Shown here piece after piece: positions 55,767-64,000 of a stretch of DNA of 64,000 nt. The notes beneath the pieces were generated by a model, which was not told the origin of the DNA, searched no databases, and saw nothing but the letters and a program-made list of their open reading frames with translations. The position numbers and the translations under genes are program-made. Every line of letters starts with the position of its first letter. Positions within the stretch are counted from its first letter, which is position 1. The stretch comes from Thermosynechococcus sp. HN-54 (GTDB taxonomy: Bacteria > Cyanobacteriota > Cyanobacteriia > Thermosynechococcales > Thermosynechococcaceae): NCBI RefSeq assembly GCF_023650955.1, contig NZ_CP098039.1, forward strand, positions 558,001-622,000. Direction: 5' to 3'.

Positions 55767-56285
55767 CTAGGGGGAATCCTGCCATTGCGGACTTAGCTCA
55801 CGAAAGTTAAAGAGGGTGGCCTTGGGATGACATTGGGCACAACCATCGAGGGTGACTGGCTGCGGCACCGCAACACGGGGATGGAGGATGCGAAAGAAGG
55901 GCGATCGCCCAACGCGAAAGGGAATTTGGGCATCGTTAGGCAGGGGTCGAGAATAGGTGCGCAAATAGTTCCACAGGGGAACCAACTCTGGGCGGGGAAT
56001 GGGTTCGAGAGTTGCGCCGTAGTGATTAGTATCTTGAATCAGTACCTGCCATGCCTGAGTGGGCAATGTTTCCGGGGGTACTGCGAGGTGACAACTGCCA
56101 CAGCGCCGCAGATAGATTTGCGCTCCCAACTGGGCATTCAAGGGCAAAACATCAACGGTACCGCTCAAGTCTGGGGTGGCGATCGCTGCTAGGGCTGTAC
56201 CCACTAGGGCACAGAGCATCAAAAGAACTGCCCCTACCCCCCAGCGCCAGTGTTGTCTAATCTTGGATATACTCAAGCCCTTCAT
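55767..56285 (-). CDS. Secreted diheme cytochrome c
   Basis: A 172-residue protein. An N-terminal signal (GAVLLMLCALVGTALAAIA) directs export. Two heme-binding motifs are present, CGSCH (about residue 62) and CAQCH near the C-terminus. The spacing and the LGAQIYLRRCGSCHLAVPPETLPTQAW context match the dihaem-cytochrome-c (DHC) family, with photosynthetic or respiratory electron transfer as the likely setting. It overlaps the start-proximal region of its upstream neighbour by 29 bases. Confidence 0.87.
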   Translation of the reverse strand: MKGLSISKIRQHWRWGVGAVLLMLCALVGTALAAIATPDLSGTVDVLPLNAQLGAQIYLRRCGSCHLAVPPETLPTQAWQVLIQDTNHYGATLEPIPRPELVPLWNYLRTYSRPLPNDAQIPFRVGRSPFFRILHPRVAVPQPVTLDGCAQCHPKATLFNFRELSPQWQDSP

Positions 56286-56631
56286 CCAAACAAAACTGTG
56301 CCCGCATCAATTCACGACCGAGATAGGCCGCATGGTCAAACATCGTCACCAGTTGGCGATCCTTTTCAAAGAGTTCAATACATAACTCCTTGGCTGTTCG
56401 ACCGCTGAGTACCAGATCTGGTTCCCGCGTTACTTTCCCTTTGGTGGGAATGGGTTCCCCGGTATCGGGATCCACCGCTAAGCCCTTCTCATTGATGTCA
56501 TTGGCATAGTGTTTCATCCAGATCAGTTCTTGCTCAGGGTCAATGTAGATAATGAAATACCCTGCCGGATCAAGATGAATAAATCGCTGTGATAGCTTGT
56601 TGTCAAGAGCCGTGCGTTCTGCTTTGGTCAA
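56257..56631 (-). CDS. DUF4346 family protein
   Basis: A 124-residue acidic soluble protein: FIHLDPAGYFIIYIDPEQELIWMKHYAND, then a conserved LVLSGRTAKELCIELFEKDRQLVTMFDHAAYLGREL stretch. This matches the cyanobacterial DUF4346 family, sometimes fused to dihydropteroate-synthase-like proteins; function is unknown. It overlaps the cytochrome gene, so the two are co-transcribed. Confidence 0.85.
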   Translation of the reverse strand: MTKAERTALDNKLSQRFIHLDPAGYFIIYIDPEQELIWMKHYANDINEKGLAVDPDTGEPIPTKGKVTREPDLVLSGRTAKELCIELFEKDRQLVTMFDHAAYLGRELMRAQFCLDEGLEYIQD

Positions 56632-56702
56632 CGCCTATCTTTCCTCTAATGGATCCACTCTTTATTGTACGGTGAACTCGACTTGAATCTGCGCGCCGAG
56701 CC

Positions 56703-56730
56703 TTGAGTTTTGGGACATTCGCGTTATAAT
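56703..56730 (+). promoter_or_regulatory. Promoter of tRNA-Met
   Basis: TTGAGT (56703-56708) and a perfect TATAAT (56725-56730) are 16 bases apart. The tRNA begins 20 bases downstream. Confidence 0.75.
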
Positions 56731-56750
56731 GAAAATTGTGCAAAAATTTC

Positions 56751-56823
56751 GGCTCAGTAGCTCAGTGGTTAGAGCAGGGGACTCATAAGCCCAAGGTCGC
56801 AGGTTCAAATCCCGCCTGAGCCA
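56751..56823 (+). tRNA. trnM: tRNA-Met (CAU), elongator type
   Basis: A 73-base cloverleaf. GGCTCAG pairs with CTGAGCC, discriminator A. The anticodon loop CTCATAA gives CAU. The 1-72 pair is G-C, as in elongator tRNAs, not the initiator mismatch. The anticodon stem GGGGA/GCCCA has three G-C pairs with mismatches at both ends. No CCA is encoded. Confidence 0.92.
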
Positions 56824-56841
56824 TTCCCTTGAGGAATCAAA

Positions 56842-59511
56842 CTATACCGTTGCCGCCTCTAGCTCCAGCCCTTCTAGCAAGTCATTCACGGGGAAGCGAT
56901 CGAGAAGATAGCGTGCCTGCTGGGCACTTTGGCGCAGTTGGGGACTGGTGTGGGGCGCATGGGGAATCTGGGAAAGAAAATCGAGGGTACGCCGTAGCAA
57001 CCGCACAATATCCCCGGCATCGAGATTGGTTTCAGCGCACAATTCATTCCACGGCGTGCCCAAGGCCCACTGCTCCACCAAGCCAATCAAATCCCACTCG
57101 TACCAAAGGGGAAAGATGATGTGATGGCGGCGCTGCACCTGAAACAGCCGACGGCGAATTGGACTAAGGGCGGCAAGGCGTTCTTCTACTTCACTAGGAA
57201 TGGGGTAGTTGCACCAACTGTCGGAACGGGGCGTTTCAGTGACCAAGGCAGCGATCGCTGCGGCTAAGAGGTGGGGGGGCAAGTCATCGAGTTCGCCAGA
57301 GGCCAAGGCTAGAGCCAACCAAAGTTCGTTTTCTCCCCGCAGAGCAGCGGCCATTTCCCCAAGGGGAGTGGGGGTCAGCTCATTGAGGCCACCAAAGTCT
57401 TGCAGTGCAGCAATGAGGGCAAGAAATTGCTCCCAGTGGCGTTGAGACTGTTGATGGAGCTTGTGCTGGCGATCGCGCAGTTCCGTTTGCAGCCGTTCTT
57501 CACGACGCACTAGGCGTAGCAGCGAATGAACATTTTGCGGCAGACTCCCTTGCAGTTGGCTCAGTTTCGCCTCGAGGTCAGCGATTTTAGCGGCTTGGGC
57601 AGCCACTTCTGGCGCGGGTAAGACGGGTGGCAAATCCGGGAGAGTACCGAAGTAGCGATCAGTCTCGTTGCAGGAATAACTTTCCCCTAGGCGCAGTTTC
57701 ATCGCCTCTGGGGGCGGGGGGAGATTGCTACAGGGGGGGCGATCGGGATAAACCCCCAAAATGTCATCAATGCCAACGACCCGAAAGCGACCATCGGCCG
57801 CAAGGCACAGCCAGTGGGGCAACTGCCCGGAACCAGCAACGGGCTGACAGAGGACGGCGGCTAAGGGGGGATGCTCCCGCAGCGGGGATTTAATATGGAG
57901 CCACGTCCCCGGCGGCACCGCCATCATAAAAGGGAGGAGTTCTTGGGCACGTTCCTGCTCCGCCTGCTGTTCGAGGATTTTCAGGAGGCGTTGATCCTGC
58001 CGCAGCCGTTCCCGCAGCTTTTGATACTGCGCTAGTTGCTGCCGATCAATGCCCGTGAGGCGCTGTTGCACGGTTTGCAATTCCGTTTCCAGTTGGGCGA
58101 TCGCCTGCCGTTGGGGCGTGAGTTGCAAGGTGGCCAAGTATTGGCCAAAACTGCGCTCCACCAATTCCCGCGCTTCTTCGAGGGTGTGACGTTGGAGCAA
58201 GTTTAGTACCATGCCATAGCTGGGGGTAAATTGGCTGATCAAGGGATCGGGGGCAGCGGTGGCCAAAAAGGCCGCTTCATGGGCACCCTCAAAGGGAGTC
58301 TGCAGGGTCACCACATGACCCACCGTATCCATGCCCCGCCGTCCAGCTCGCCCCGCCATTTGCAGAAATTCCGAGGCGGTTAAGAGGCGATGACCGCTAT
58401 CGGTGCGCTTCGAGAGAGTCGAAATGACCGTGGTGCGCGCGGGCATATTGATCCCTGCGGCAAGGGTTTCTGTGGCAAAGACCAGCTTGATCAGCCCTTC
58501 CTGAAACAGGGTTTCCACCAAGGTTTTCACCACTGGCAACACCCCCGCATGGTGGGCGGCAATCCCTTGGTAGAGGGGGGCAATCATTTCTGGTGCCACA
58601 ATCTCTTGGTGCTGCGCTAAAAATGCGTCCACCCGCTGCGCCAGCATTTCTTGTTCTAGGGGTGTGAGCAGGTTCATGCCCAAAACCTCTTGGACAGCCT
58701 GGTCACAGCCGCGGCGGCTAAAAATAAAGTAAATTGCCGGCAGCATGTCCCGCTGTTGCAGCTGACTCACGACATAGCGGATGCTCAAGAAGTCCCGCTT
58801 GCCACCGCGGCGCCGCTGTTCGGGTTGGCCGTGGAGCTTAGGGTTGAGCCGTTTGCGCTGACCATCCAAAAGGGGAAAGAGTCCCTTGCCATTGCAAAAG
58901 TAAAAGTGCAGTGGAATCGGTCGCCAGTCGGAGTAGATCAGTTCGGCCTCCCCGTGGACGGATTGAATCCAGTCGGTGAGTTGCTCGCCGTTGGCGATCG
59001 TGGCAGAGAGAGCCACCAGTTGAATGTCCTTCGGGCAGTAGATGATGGATTCTTCCCAAACGGTGCCGCGCTGGCGATCGTTCATGTAGTGGCACTCATC
59101 CAACACCACTACTTCCACCCCCACAAGGGAGGTGCCCACTTCGCCAATGGGGGTGCCGTAGAGCATATTGCGGAAAATTTCCGTCGTCATCACCAGAATC
59201 GGGGCATCGCGGTTAATGGAGACATCCCCGGTCAAAAGACCCACTTGCTCCGCGCCAAACTGCTGCTGAAAGTCACGCCACTTCTGGTTCGAGAGCGCCT
59301 TGAGGGGGGTGGTGTAAAAAACCCGTTGCTGCCGCGTCAGGGCACGATGAATTGCATACTCACCAATGAGGGTTTTACCTGACCCCGTAGGAGCACAGAC
59401 CACCACAGAGCGACCCGCATCAAGGGCAGCGATCGCCGCTTCTTGAAAGGCATCCAGTTCAAAGGGGAGTTGGGCTAAAAAATCGGTTAGAGCCGGCGAT
59501 CGCTCACTCAT
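56842..59511 (-). CDS. Ski2/Mtr4-like DExH RNA helicase
   Basis: An 889-residue superfamily 2 helicase. Motifs in order: APTGSGKT (about 40-47), TTPLKALSNQK, DECH, LSATIAN, IFSRRGCD, and QMAGRAGRRG. A long coiled-coil and insert region (about 455-560) and a C-terminal DSHCT-type helical domain (about 740-880) follow. This is the Ski2/ISE2-like group, which in chloroplasts and cyanobacteria acts in RNA processing or ribosome work. The start overlaps the stop of the neighbouring CheA gene by four bases. Confidence 0.92.
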   Translation of the reverse strand: MSERSPALTDFLAQLPFELDAFQEAAIAALDAGRSVVVCAPTGSGKTLIGEYAIHRALTRQQRVFYTTPLKALSNQKWRDFQQQFGAEQVGLLTGDVSINRDAPILVMTTEIFRNMLYGTPIGEVGTSLVGVEVVVLDECHYMNDRQRGTVWEESIIYCPKDIQLVALSATIANGEQLTDWIQSVHGEAELIYSDWRPIPLHFYFCNGKGLFPLLDGQRKRLNPKLHGQPEQRRRGGKRDFLSIRYVVSQLQQRDMLPAIYFIFSRRGCDQAVQEVLGMNLLTPLEQEMLAQRVDAFLAQHQEIVAPEMIAPLYQGIAAHHAGVLPVVKTLVETLFQEGLIKLVFATETLAAGINMPARTTVISTLSKRTDSGHRLLTASEFLQMAGRAGRRGMDTVGHVVTLQTPFEGAHEAAFLATAAPDPLISQFTPSYGMVLNLLQRHTLEEARELVERSFGQYLATLQLTPQRQAIAQLETELQTVQQRLTGIDRQQLAQYQKLRERLRQDQRLLKILEQQAEQERAQELLPFMMAVPPGTWLHIKSPLREHPPLAAVLCQPVAGSGQLPHWLCLAADGRFRVVGIDDILGVYPDRPPCSNLPPPPEAMKLRLGESYSCNETDRYFGTLPDLPPVLPAPEVAAQAAKIADLEAKLSQLQGSLPQNVHSLLRLVRREERLQTELRDRQHKLHQQSQRHWEQFLALIAALQDFGGLNELTPTPLGEMAAALRGENELWLALALASGELDDLPPHLLAAAIAALVTETPRSDSWCNYPIPSEVEERLAALSPIRRRLFQVQRRHHIIFPLWYEWDLIGLVEQWALGTPWNELCAETNLDAGDIVRLLRRTLDFLSQIPHAPHTSPQLRQSAQQARYLLDRFPVNDLLEGLELEAATV

Positions 59512-62500
59512 GGGGTAGGTGTCGGCTCCTGCTGCACAAGGACTTCACCCCTGAGGAGCCGCGCTGCCGCATCCAGTAATTGCTCCTCTAGATAGGGCTT
59601 CGTAAAGTAACCCCGTGCCCCCAGTTGTGCAGCCATCTTGCGGTGGCGATCGGCGCCCCGTGAGGTCAGCATGGCGATCGGCAGATGGTTGAGTTTGGGA
59701 TCCTTTTGAATCCGCGAGAGCAACTCCAAGCCATCCATGCGGGGCATCTCAATGTCGCAGAAGACCAAGTCACAGGGCAGACCAGAGCGCAGTTTTTCCC
59801 ACGCATCTTGACCATCCCGTGCCTGCTCGACGCGGTAGCCCGCCCGCGTAAAGGTCATTGAGAGCAACTCCCGCACCGTAATCGAGTCATCAATGATGAG
59901 TACCAAGGGTTCAGAGGCTTCCTCTGGCTCGGTAATATCGACAGTGTGCCCAAACCCACGCCAATCGCGATCCATGCGTCCTAGGGACAGGTCAATAATT
60001 TCCAGCACGTCGGCGATCGCCATTGCGCGGCCATCCCCTTGGACAGTTACCCCAGCAACACCCACTGGCTTCGGCACAGGACCCGACAACTGCTTAATCA
60101 CAATTTCCTGTTCGCCAATGACCTGATCCACCTCCATGGCCACGAGATCATCGCCACTGCGCAGCACGACAATCGAGACCATGCCATCATCTTGGGTGCT
60201 GCCGCCATAGACATTGCTGCGGCTGATGTTGCGGCTGTACTTGAGCAAATCCCCAAGTTTACGCACTGGCAGCAGGCGATCGTGCCAAGAGAGGACGCGC
60301 TGACCATCTTCTAGGGTTTGGATGCGCTCTTGGGGAATATCCAGCATATCCTCCACACCGTCAATGGGGAAGGCAATGCGGCAGTGGTTATCAATGCAGC
60401 AGAGGGCTTTGGTAATGCTCAGGGTCAGTGGCAAGCGGATCGTAAATGTGGTGCCTTTGCCCACCGTCGAGTCAATGTTAATTGTGCCGCGAATATCCTC
60501 AAGATTCTTGCGCACCACATCCATACCCACACCGCGACCGGCAAGGGCATCCGCTTGATCTTTGGTGCTAAAGCCCGATTGGAAGAGGAAGGCATACACC
60601 TCTTGGCGCGACAGATTAGGGGCATCGGCCTCCTTCAGGAGACCCTTCTCAATTGCTTTGCGTTTCACCCGTTCTGGGTCAATCCCCGCCCCATCGTCAC
60701 TGACAGAGATAATCGCTTGACTCCCTTGGTAAAAAGCCCGCACCCGAATCAGGCCTTTTTCGGGTTTGCCCAATTGCCGCCTGACCTGCGGCGGTTCAAT
60801 GCCGTGATAGACGGCGTTATTGATCAGGTGGGTCATGGGGTCAAAGAGCTTTTCAAGGATACCCTTGTCAATGAGCGTATCCTCCCCTTCAATTTTGAGT
60901 TCCACCTGCTTGCCAATGGTGGTGGCAACGCGGCGCACCGCTCCCGGTAAGCGGGAAGACATTTCGCGGAAGGGCACCATTCGTGAGCGGCTCAACCCCT
61001 CTTGGACTTGGGTGGTGACTTGACGAAATTGCCGTGCCACCTGCTCCACTTCATCAATCACGTACTGGATATCATCTGCCGCCTCCCGCACCCGCACGAT
61101 CCGCTCAATCACCTCCTGAGAGAGGGTGTGGAAGCCGGTAAAGCGATCCATTTCCAAGGCATCAAACTCGACCCCCGTGGCGTGGGTTCCCCGTTCCCCT
61201 TGGCCATTGGCTGCCCGTGCTGTCGTTACGCCCAACAGTGAACTTTCAAGGAGCGATCGCTCGTAGAGGTCTTGCATCTGTTGGCTGACATCCCCGAGTT
61301 GTTGGACTTGGTAGAGCAGGTTATCAAGAAACTGCCGCAGGCGTTCTTGGGTGTCTTCGAGGCTATTGCGGTTAACCACCAACTCCCCAACGAGGTTACT
61401 CAGGGTGTCGAGGTGGCGCACTGGTACGCGCATGGTTTGTTCCACCAAGGAGCCACCTTTTGCCCCTGCCCCTGTTCGTCGAGGAGTGGCCGCCTTGGCA
61501 CTACTCCCTGCGGGTTGGGGAATTAATTTCTCTAAATCGGCAAAACTATCATCAGTGGTGGTCGGTGCTGGCGTGGGTACCGCAGGGGTGGCTTGCCCCA
61601 AGAGTTGCTCGAGATCCTCAAAGGCTGATGGAGGTGGTGCCGCCGCCTCTAAAAGCTGATCCAATTCGTTGAACGTGGCAGCCTCGGGTGGGGTTGTACT
61701 GGTTGTACTGTGCTCAATCAGCCCCTCCAATTCCTCTAGGACGCTTTCGCGGCTAGCAGGCACAGTGGCATCATTCACCAGTGCTTCCAGTTCAGCCATG
61801 CTGGCAGCTTCAGGGGAGGGGATGGATTCTTCCACCAGCACTTCGGGCGCCGTCATGCCCGCAGCTTCAAGCGAGGCAAGAGATTCCTCTGCCAGTGCTT
61901 CAGATTCAGTAACGGTCGCAGCCTCAGGAGAGATTAGGGACTCTTCCATGAGGGATTCTAGCTCGGCAATGCTAACAGTCTCAGGAGCGGGTGTAACCTC
62001 CTCTACTAGTGGTTCGGATGCAGCGATATTTGCCGCTGTGACTTCAGGTGTACTTGGCTCAGCGATCGCCGGCGCATCGGATAGCGTTTCTGCCCAAGGA
62101 TCATCAGTGCTTGGCGGGGCAATAAATTCCGCGAGGGGTTCTTCCGCCGCGTTATCTACGACCAAGTTTTCTAGGACATCGTTGAGACCCGGCACCTCTT
62201 CGAGGAACTCAGCCACATCCTCAGCGACATGACTGAGAGTAGGGCTCTCAAAGTCCTCTTCTAGGGGAAGCAGATCGCGAGCCTCAGTGTTTTCCACCTC
62301 ACCCAAAAAGTCTTCTAGGGAAGCAACTGCCTCATCAAGAGCGGCCATCTCTGAGGGGGCTTCCTCAGTGAATTGTTCAAGGAATGCATCCAGAGCGAGT
62401 TCGGCGGGTTCTGCGGCTGCACTCTCCTCAGCAGGACTGTCAAGTGTCAAGGGCGCCTCAAGGGCCTCAACCATACTTTCGGCGATCGCTGGCGGCGTGA

Positions 62501-63815
62501 GGTCATCGAGGGATGCTTCCTCCACCTCCGCGGCGACCAACTCACTAGAGAGTCCTTCAATTTCATCGAGGATGGCATCAAGGCTAGGTTCTGCCTCAGG
62601 CAACTCCTCAGCAGCGGTCATGTTCAAAAAGTCGGAAATCTCCTCATCAAAGGCCGCTTCACCCCCCAGCCCTAAACTGGCCAAATCCTCCTCAAGGGTG
62701 TCCTCCAGCCAGTCCGTCGGCAGTGCCGTGGCATCACTAAAAATGTCACTCAATTCTTGGAAATCAGCCCCACTCTCCTCGCCAAAAACAGTGACACCAT
62801 CGCCACCGCTGCTCATTGGCTCCATTGGCTCGGAAATCTCTTCTTCAGGCGCACTCACCTCTAGCGGAGCAACCTCAGAGGCCATTTCAGGGGATTGCGG
62901 TGGTTCCTCAAGGGTCACGGGAGCTGATTCTAAGACCGCAGGCTCTGGCTCTTCTGGAACAACAGCCGGCGCTTCCTCAATCACAGAAGGCTGAAGCATC
63001 AATAAACTGTCACTGGGACGAATCGCACTGCCTTTACCATTGAGCACCAAGTCGCGAGCCGCCATAATCTCTTTGATCACCACGGGTGCCAAAGCCGTGA
63101 GGGGCTGAGCTGTGTTACTGACCGCCTGTTGAGCGATCGCCAGCAATTCAACCCACTGGGGCAGGGCAAAGGTTTCCCCCAATTGACCCAAATTAGAACA
63201 GGCTTCGGCCAATTCTTGCCGCACTTGGGGCGAATCGGGCTGCTTAAAGAGTTGCAACATTGCCCGCAGGCGATCGGGCACCTCCGTTTGAAAGACTAAG
63301 CGGTAGCTGGAATCGGCAACGGGTTGTACCGGCGGCTTAACGGGTTCAGCCACAGGGGGAGAAGGCACAGTCACAGGGGGAGCCGCCTCTGTTCCTTGGG
63401 TCAGGTGGCTCAAGTGGGCTTGCAGTTGATTAAAGACTGGCTCCACCCGATTCAGCGTTGCCGTTGCTGTCTCCTCCGTCAAACCAAAGGGGCCTTGCAA
63501 TTCATCGAGGAGTTCCCGCAGCGCATCAAAGGCTTGCAAAAAGAGTTGCTCTAGGGTTTCATCCACCGTTACGGGGTGTTCCCGCAGAATTTTGAAGTAA
63601 TCCTCTAGCTTGTGGGCGGTGTGCTGAATGCTGTGGAGTCCGAGCATGGCCGCCCCCCCTTTGACGGAGTGGGCTGCCCGAAACATTTCACTTATTGCCT
63701 CGGGGTCATTGACCACCTGCTGGAGATTCATCAAACTGTCTTCAATGGTGGTCAGGTGTTCCTGTGCCTCCTCAATGAAGTAGCCAAGAATGCGCTTTTG
63801 TTGATCGCTTTGCAT
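59508..63815 (-). CDS. Large CheA-type hybrid histidine kinase (PilL-like)
   Basis: A 1435-residue kinase. Residues 1-110 form an Hpt domain with phospho-accepting H49 (AAHSVKGGAAML), and a degenerate Hpt-like block lies around 170-265. Residues about 275-775 form a very acidic linker with repeated LExL and PEAA units. The kinase core begins near 790 (EQTMRVPVRHLDTLSNLVGELVVNRNSL), with the HATPase (INNAVYHGIE, VSDDGAGID, GRGVGMDVV) and a CheW-like domain. The C-terminal receiver has its acceptor Asp in LVFCDIEMPRMDGLELL. PilL-like kinases drive type IV pilus twitching. The MCP gene lies 18 bases upstream. Confidence 0.92.
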   Translation of the reverse strand: MQSDQQKRILGYFIEEAQEHLTTIEDSLMNLQQVVNDPEAISEMFRAAHSVKGGAAMLGLHSIQHTAHKLEDYFKILREHPVTVDETLEQLFLQAFDALRELLDELQGPFGLTEETATATLNRVEPVFNQLQAHLSHLTQGTEAAPPVTVPSPPVAEPVKPPVQPVADSSYRLVFQTEVPDRLRAMLQLFKQPDSPQVRQELAEACSNLGQLGETFALPQWVELLAIAQQAVSNTAQPLTALAPVVIKEIMAARDLVLNGKGSAIRPSDSLLMLQPSVIEEAPAVVPEEPEPAVLESAPVTLEEPPQSPEMASEVAPLEVSAPEEEISEPMEPMSSGGDGVTVFGEESGADFQELSDIFSDATALPTDWLEDTLEEDLASLGLGGEAAFDEEISDFLNMTAAEELPEAEPSLDAILDEIEGLSSELVAAEVEEASLDDLTPPAIAESMVEALEAPLTLDSPAEESAAAEPAELALDAFLEQFTEEAPSEMAALDEAVASLEDFLGEVENTEARDLLPLEEDFESPTLSHVAEDVAEFLEEVPGLNDVLENLVVDNAAEEPLAEFIAPPSTDDPWAETLSDAPAIAEPSTPEVTAANIAASEPLVEEVTPAPETVSIAELESLMEESLISPEAATVTESEALAEESLASLEAAGMTAPEVLVEESIPSPEAASMAELEALVNDATVPASRESVLEELEGLIEHSTTSTTPPEAATFNELDQLLEAAAPPPSAFEDLEQLLGQATPAVPTPAPTTTDDSFADLEKLIPQPAGSSAKAATPRRTGAGAKGGSLVEQTMRVPVRHLDTLSNLVGELVVNRNSLEDTQERLRQFLDNLLYQVQQLGDVSQQMQDLYERSLLESSLLGVTTARAANGQGERGTHATGVEFDALEMDRFTGFHTLSQEVIERIVRVREAADDIQYVIDEVEQVARQFRQVTTQVQEGLSRSRMVPFREMSSRLPGAVRRVATTIGKQVELKIEGEDTLIDKGILEKLFDPMTHLINNAVYHGIEPPQVRRQLGKPEKGLIRVRAFYQGSQAIISVSDDGAGIDPERVKRKAIEKGLLKEADAPNLSRQEVYAFLFQSGFSTKDQADALAGRGVGMDVVRKNLEDIRGTINIDSTVGKGTTFTIRLPLTLSITKALCCIDNHCRIAFPIDGVEDMLDIPQERIQTLEDGQRVLSWHDRLLPVRKLGDLLKYSRNISRSNVYGGSTQDDGMVSIVVLRSGDDLVAMEVDQVIGEQEIVIKQLSGPVPKPVGVAGVTVQGDGRAMAIADVLEIIDLSLGRMDRDWRGFGHTVDITEPEEASEPLVLIIDDSITVRELLSMTFTRAGYRVEQARDGQDAWEKLRSGLPCDLVFCDIEMPRMDGLELLSRIQKDPKLNHLPIAMLTSRGADRHRKMAAQLGARGYFTKPYLEEQLLDAAARLLRGEVLVQQEPTPTP

Positions 63816-63833
63816 AGCCCCCTCCCGGATTGC

Positions 63834-64000
63834 TTAGGCTTGATCTTCAGTATTTTCAACGCGGAACCGTTCCACCGATGCCTGCAAGTTGCGTGCCACA
63901 CTCACTAGACCTTGCAACGAGTCGGACACCCGCTGTGCCTCCTGAGAAGTAGCCTGCGCTGTCAACTCAATGGATTGCATCACCTGCGCCATGGCTCGCG
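63834..64000 (-). CDS. Methyl-accepting chemotaxis protein, C-terminal end
   Basis: The last 55 codons of a gene that continues beyond the window, ending at TAA 63834-63836. The visible part (MAQVMQSIELTAQATSQEAQRVSDSLQGLVSVARNLQASVERFRVE) is the C-terminal helix of an MCP signalling domain, close to the PilJ type. It precedes the large CheA gene by 18 bases, so the two form a second chemosensory operon. Confidence 0.88.
   Translation of the reverse strand, partial: RAMAQVMQSIELTAQATSQEAQRVSDSLQGLVSVARNLQASVERFRVENTEDQA

Noticed and set aside
62287-62994. A long Ser/Ala-rich frame on the + strand
   Set aside because: Its composition is just the antisense of the Glu/Ala-rich linker of the CheA-type kinase.

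Overview
The window reads as the chromosome of a cyanobacterium, most likely a thermophilic unicellular Thermosynechococcus-like strain. The grounds are photosystem I genes (3' end of psaB, complete psaC), heme oxygenase of the phycobilin pathway, the circadian input protein LdpA, Ycf45, the SmtA/SmtB metallothionein pair, a urea ABC transporter behind an NtcA-type promoter, and many copies of the cyanobacterial HIP1 octamer GCGATCGC (for example 12947-12954, 14227-14234, 15770-15777, 41142-41149). The genus is inferred from overall likeness, not from a database search.

Layout. 1-3590: end of psaB, a secreted protein and a multi-pass TM-helix-repeat membrane protein. 3616-5879: a mobile-element islet with a decayed IS982-type element and an intact IS4-type element that has cut the 3' end off a methyltransferase gene. 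6652-16578: housekeeping block (ftsH, recG, uppP, a group 3 sigma factor, ldpA, ycf45). 16579-18810: a decayed chemotaxis-adaptation locus (CheB without most of its receiver domain, a lone receiver, a 36-codon CheR-like stub) followed by a truncated coiled-coil gene and an ISAs1-type transposase relic. 18919-23165: psaC, a DUF4168 protein, two glycosyltransferases, smtA/smtB with a clear operator, and a pilin-like protein. 23242-32898: a giant tubulin-like protein and a five-gene chemosensory operon (PatA-type regulator, CheY, CheW, soluble MCP, CheA hybrid). 33460-41132: BASS transporter, ExbB/MotA-like protein, urtABCDE. 41190-47270: HIT protein, ispG, two divergent HTH regulators, a diguanylate cyclase, argH, ho1. 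47273-64000: TldD/PmbA protein, a candidate small RNA, a DUF3800 gene, aroF, txlA, two tRNAs, small membrane and redox proteins, a Ski2-like helicase and a second, very large CheA-type kinase, with the tail of its MCP at the window edge.

Together the genes serve photosynthesis and pigment synthesis, nitrogen scavenging under NtcA control, metal homeostasis, and two chemosensory systems of the kind that steer type IV pilus motility in cyanobacteria. The less ordinary parts are the decayed cheR/cheB locus, the palindromic regulatory regions between divergent genes (psaC/DUF4168, smtA/smtB, XRE/Nlp), a free-standing promoter-plus-terminator unit at 48707-48818 that looks like a small RNA gene, and the 1110-residue tubulin-like protein.
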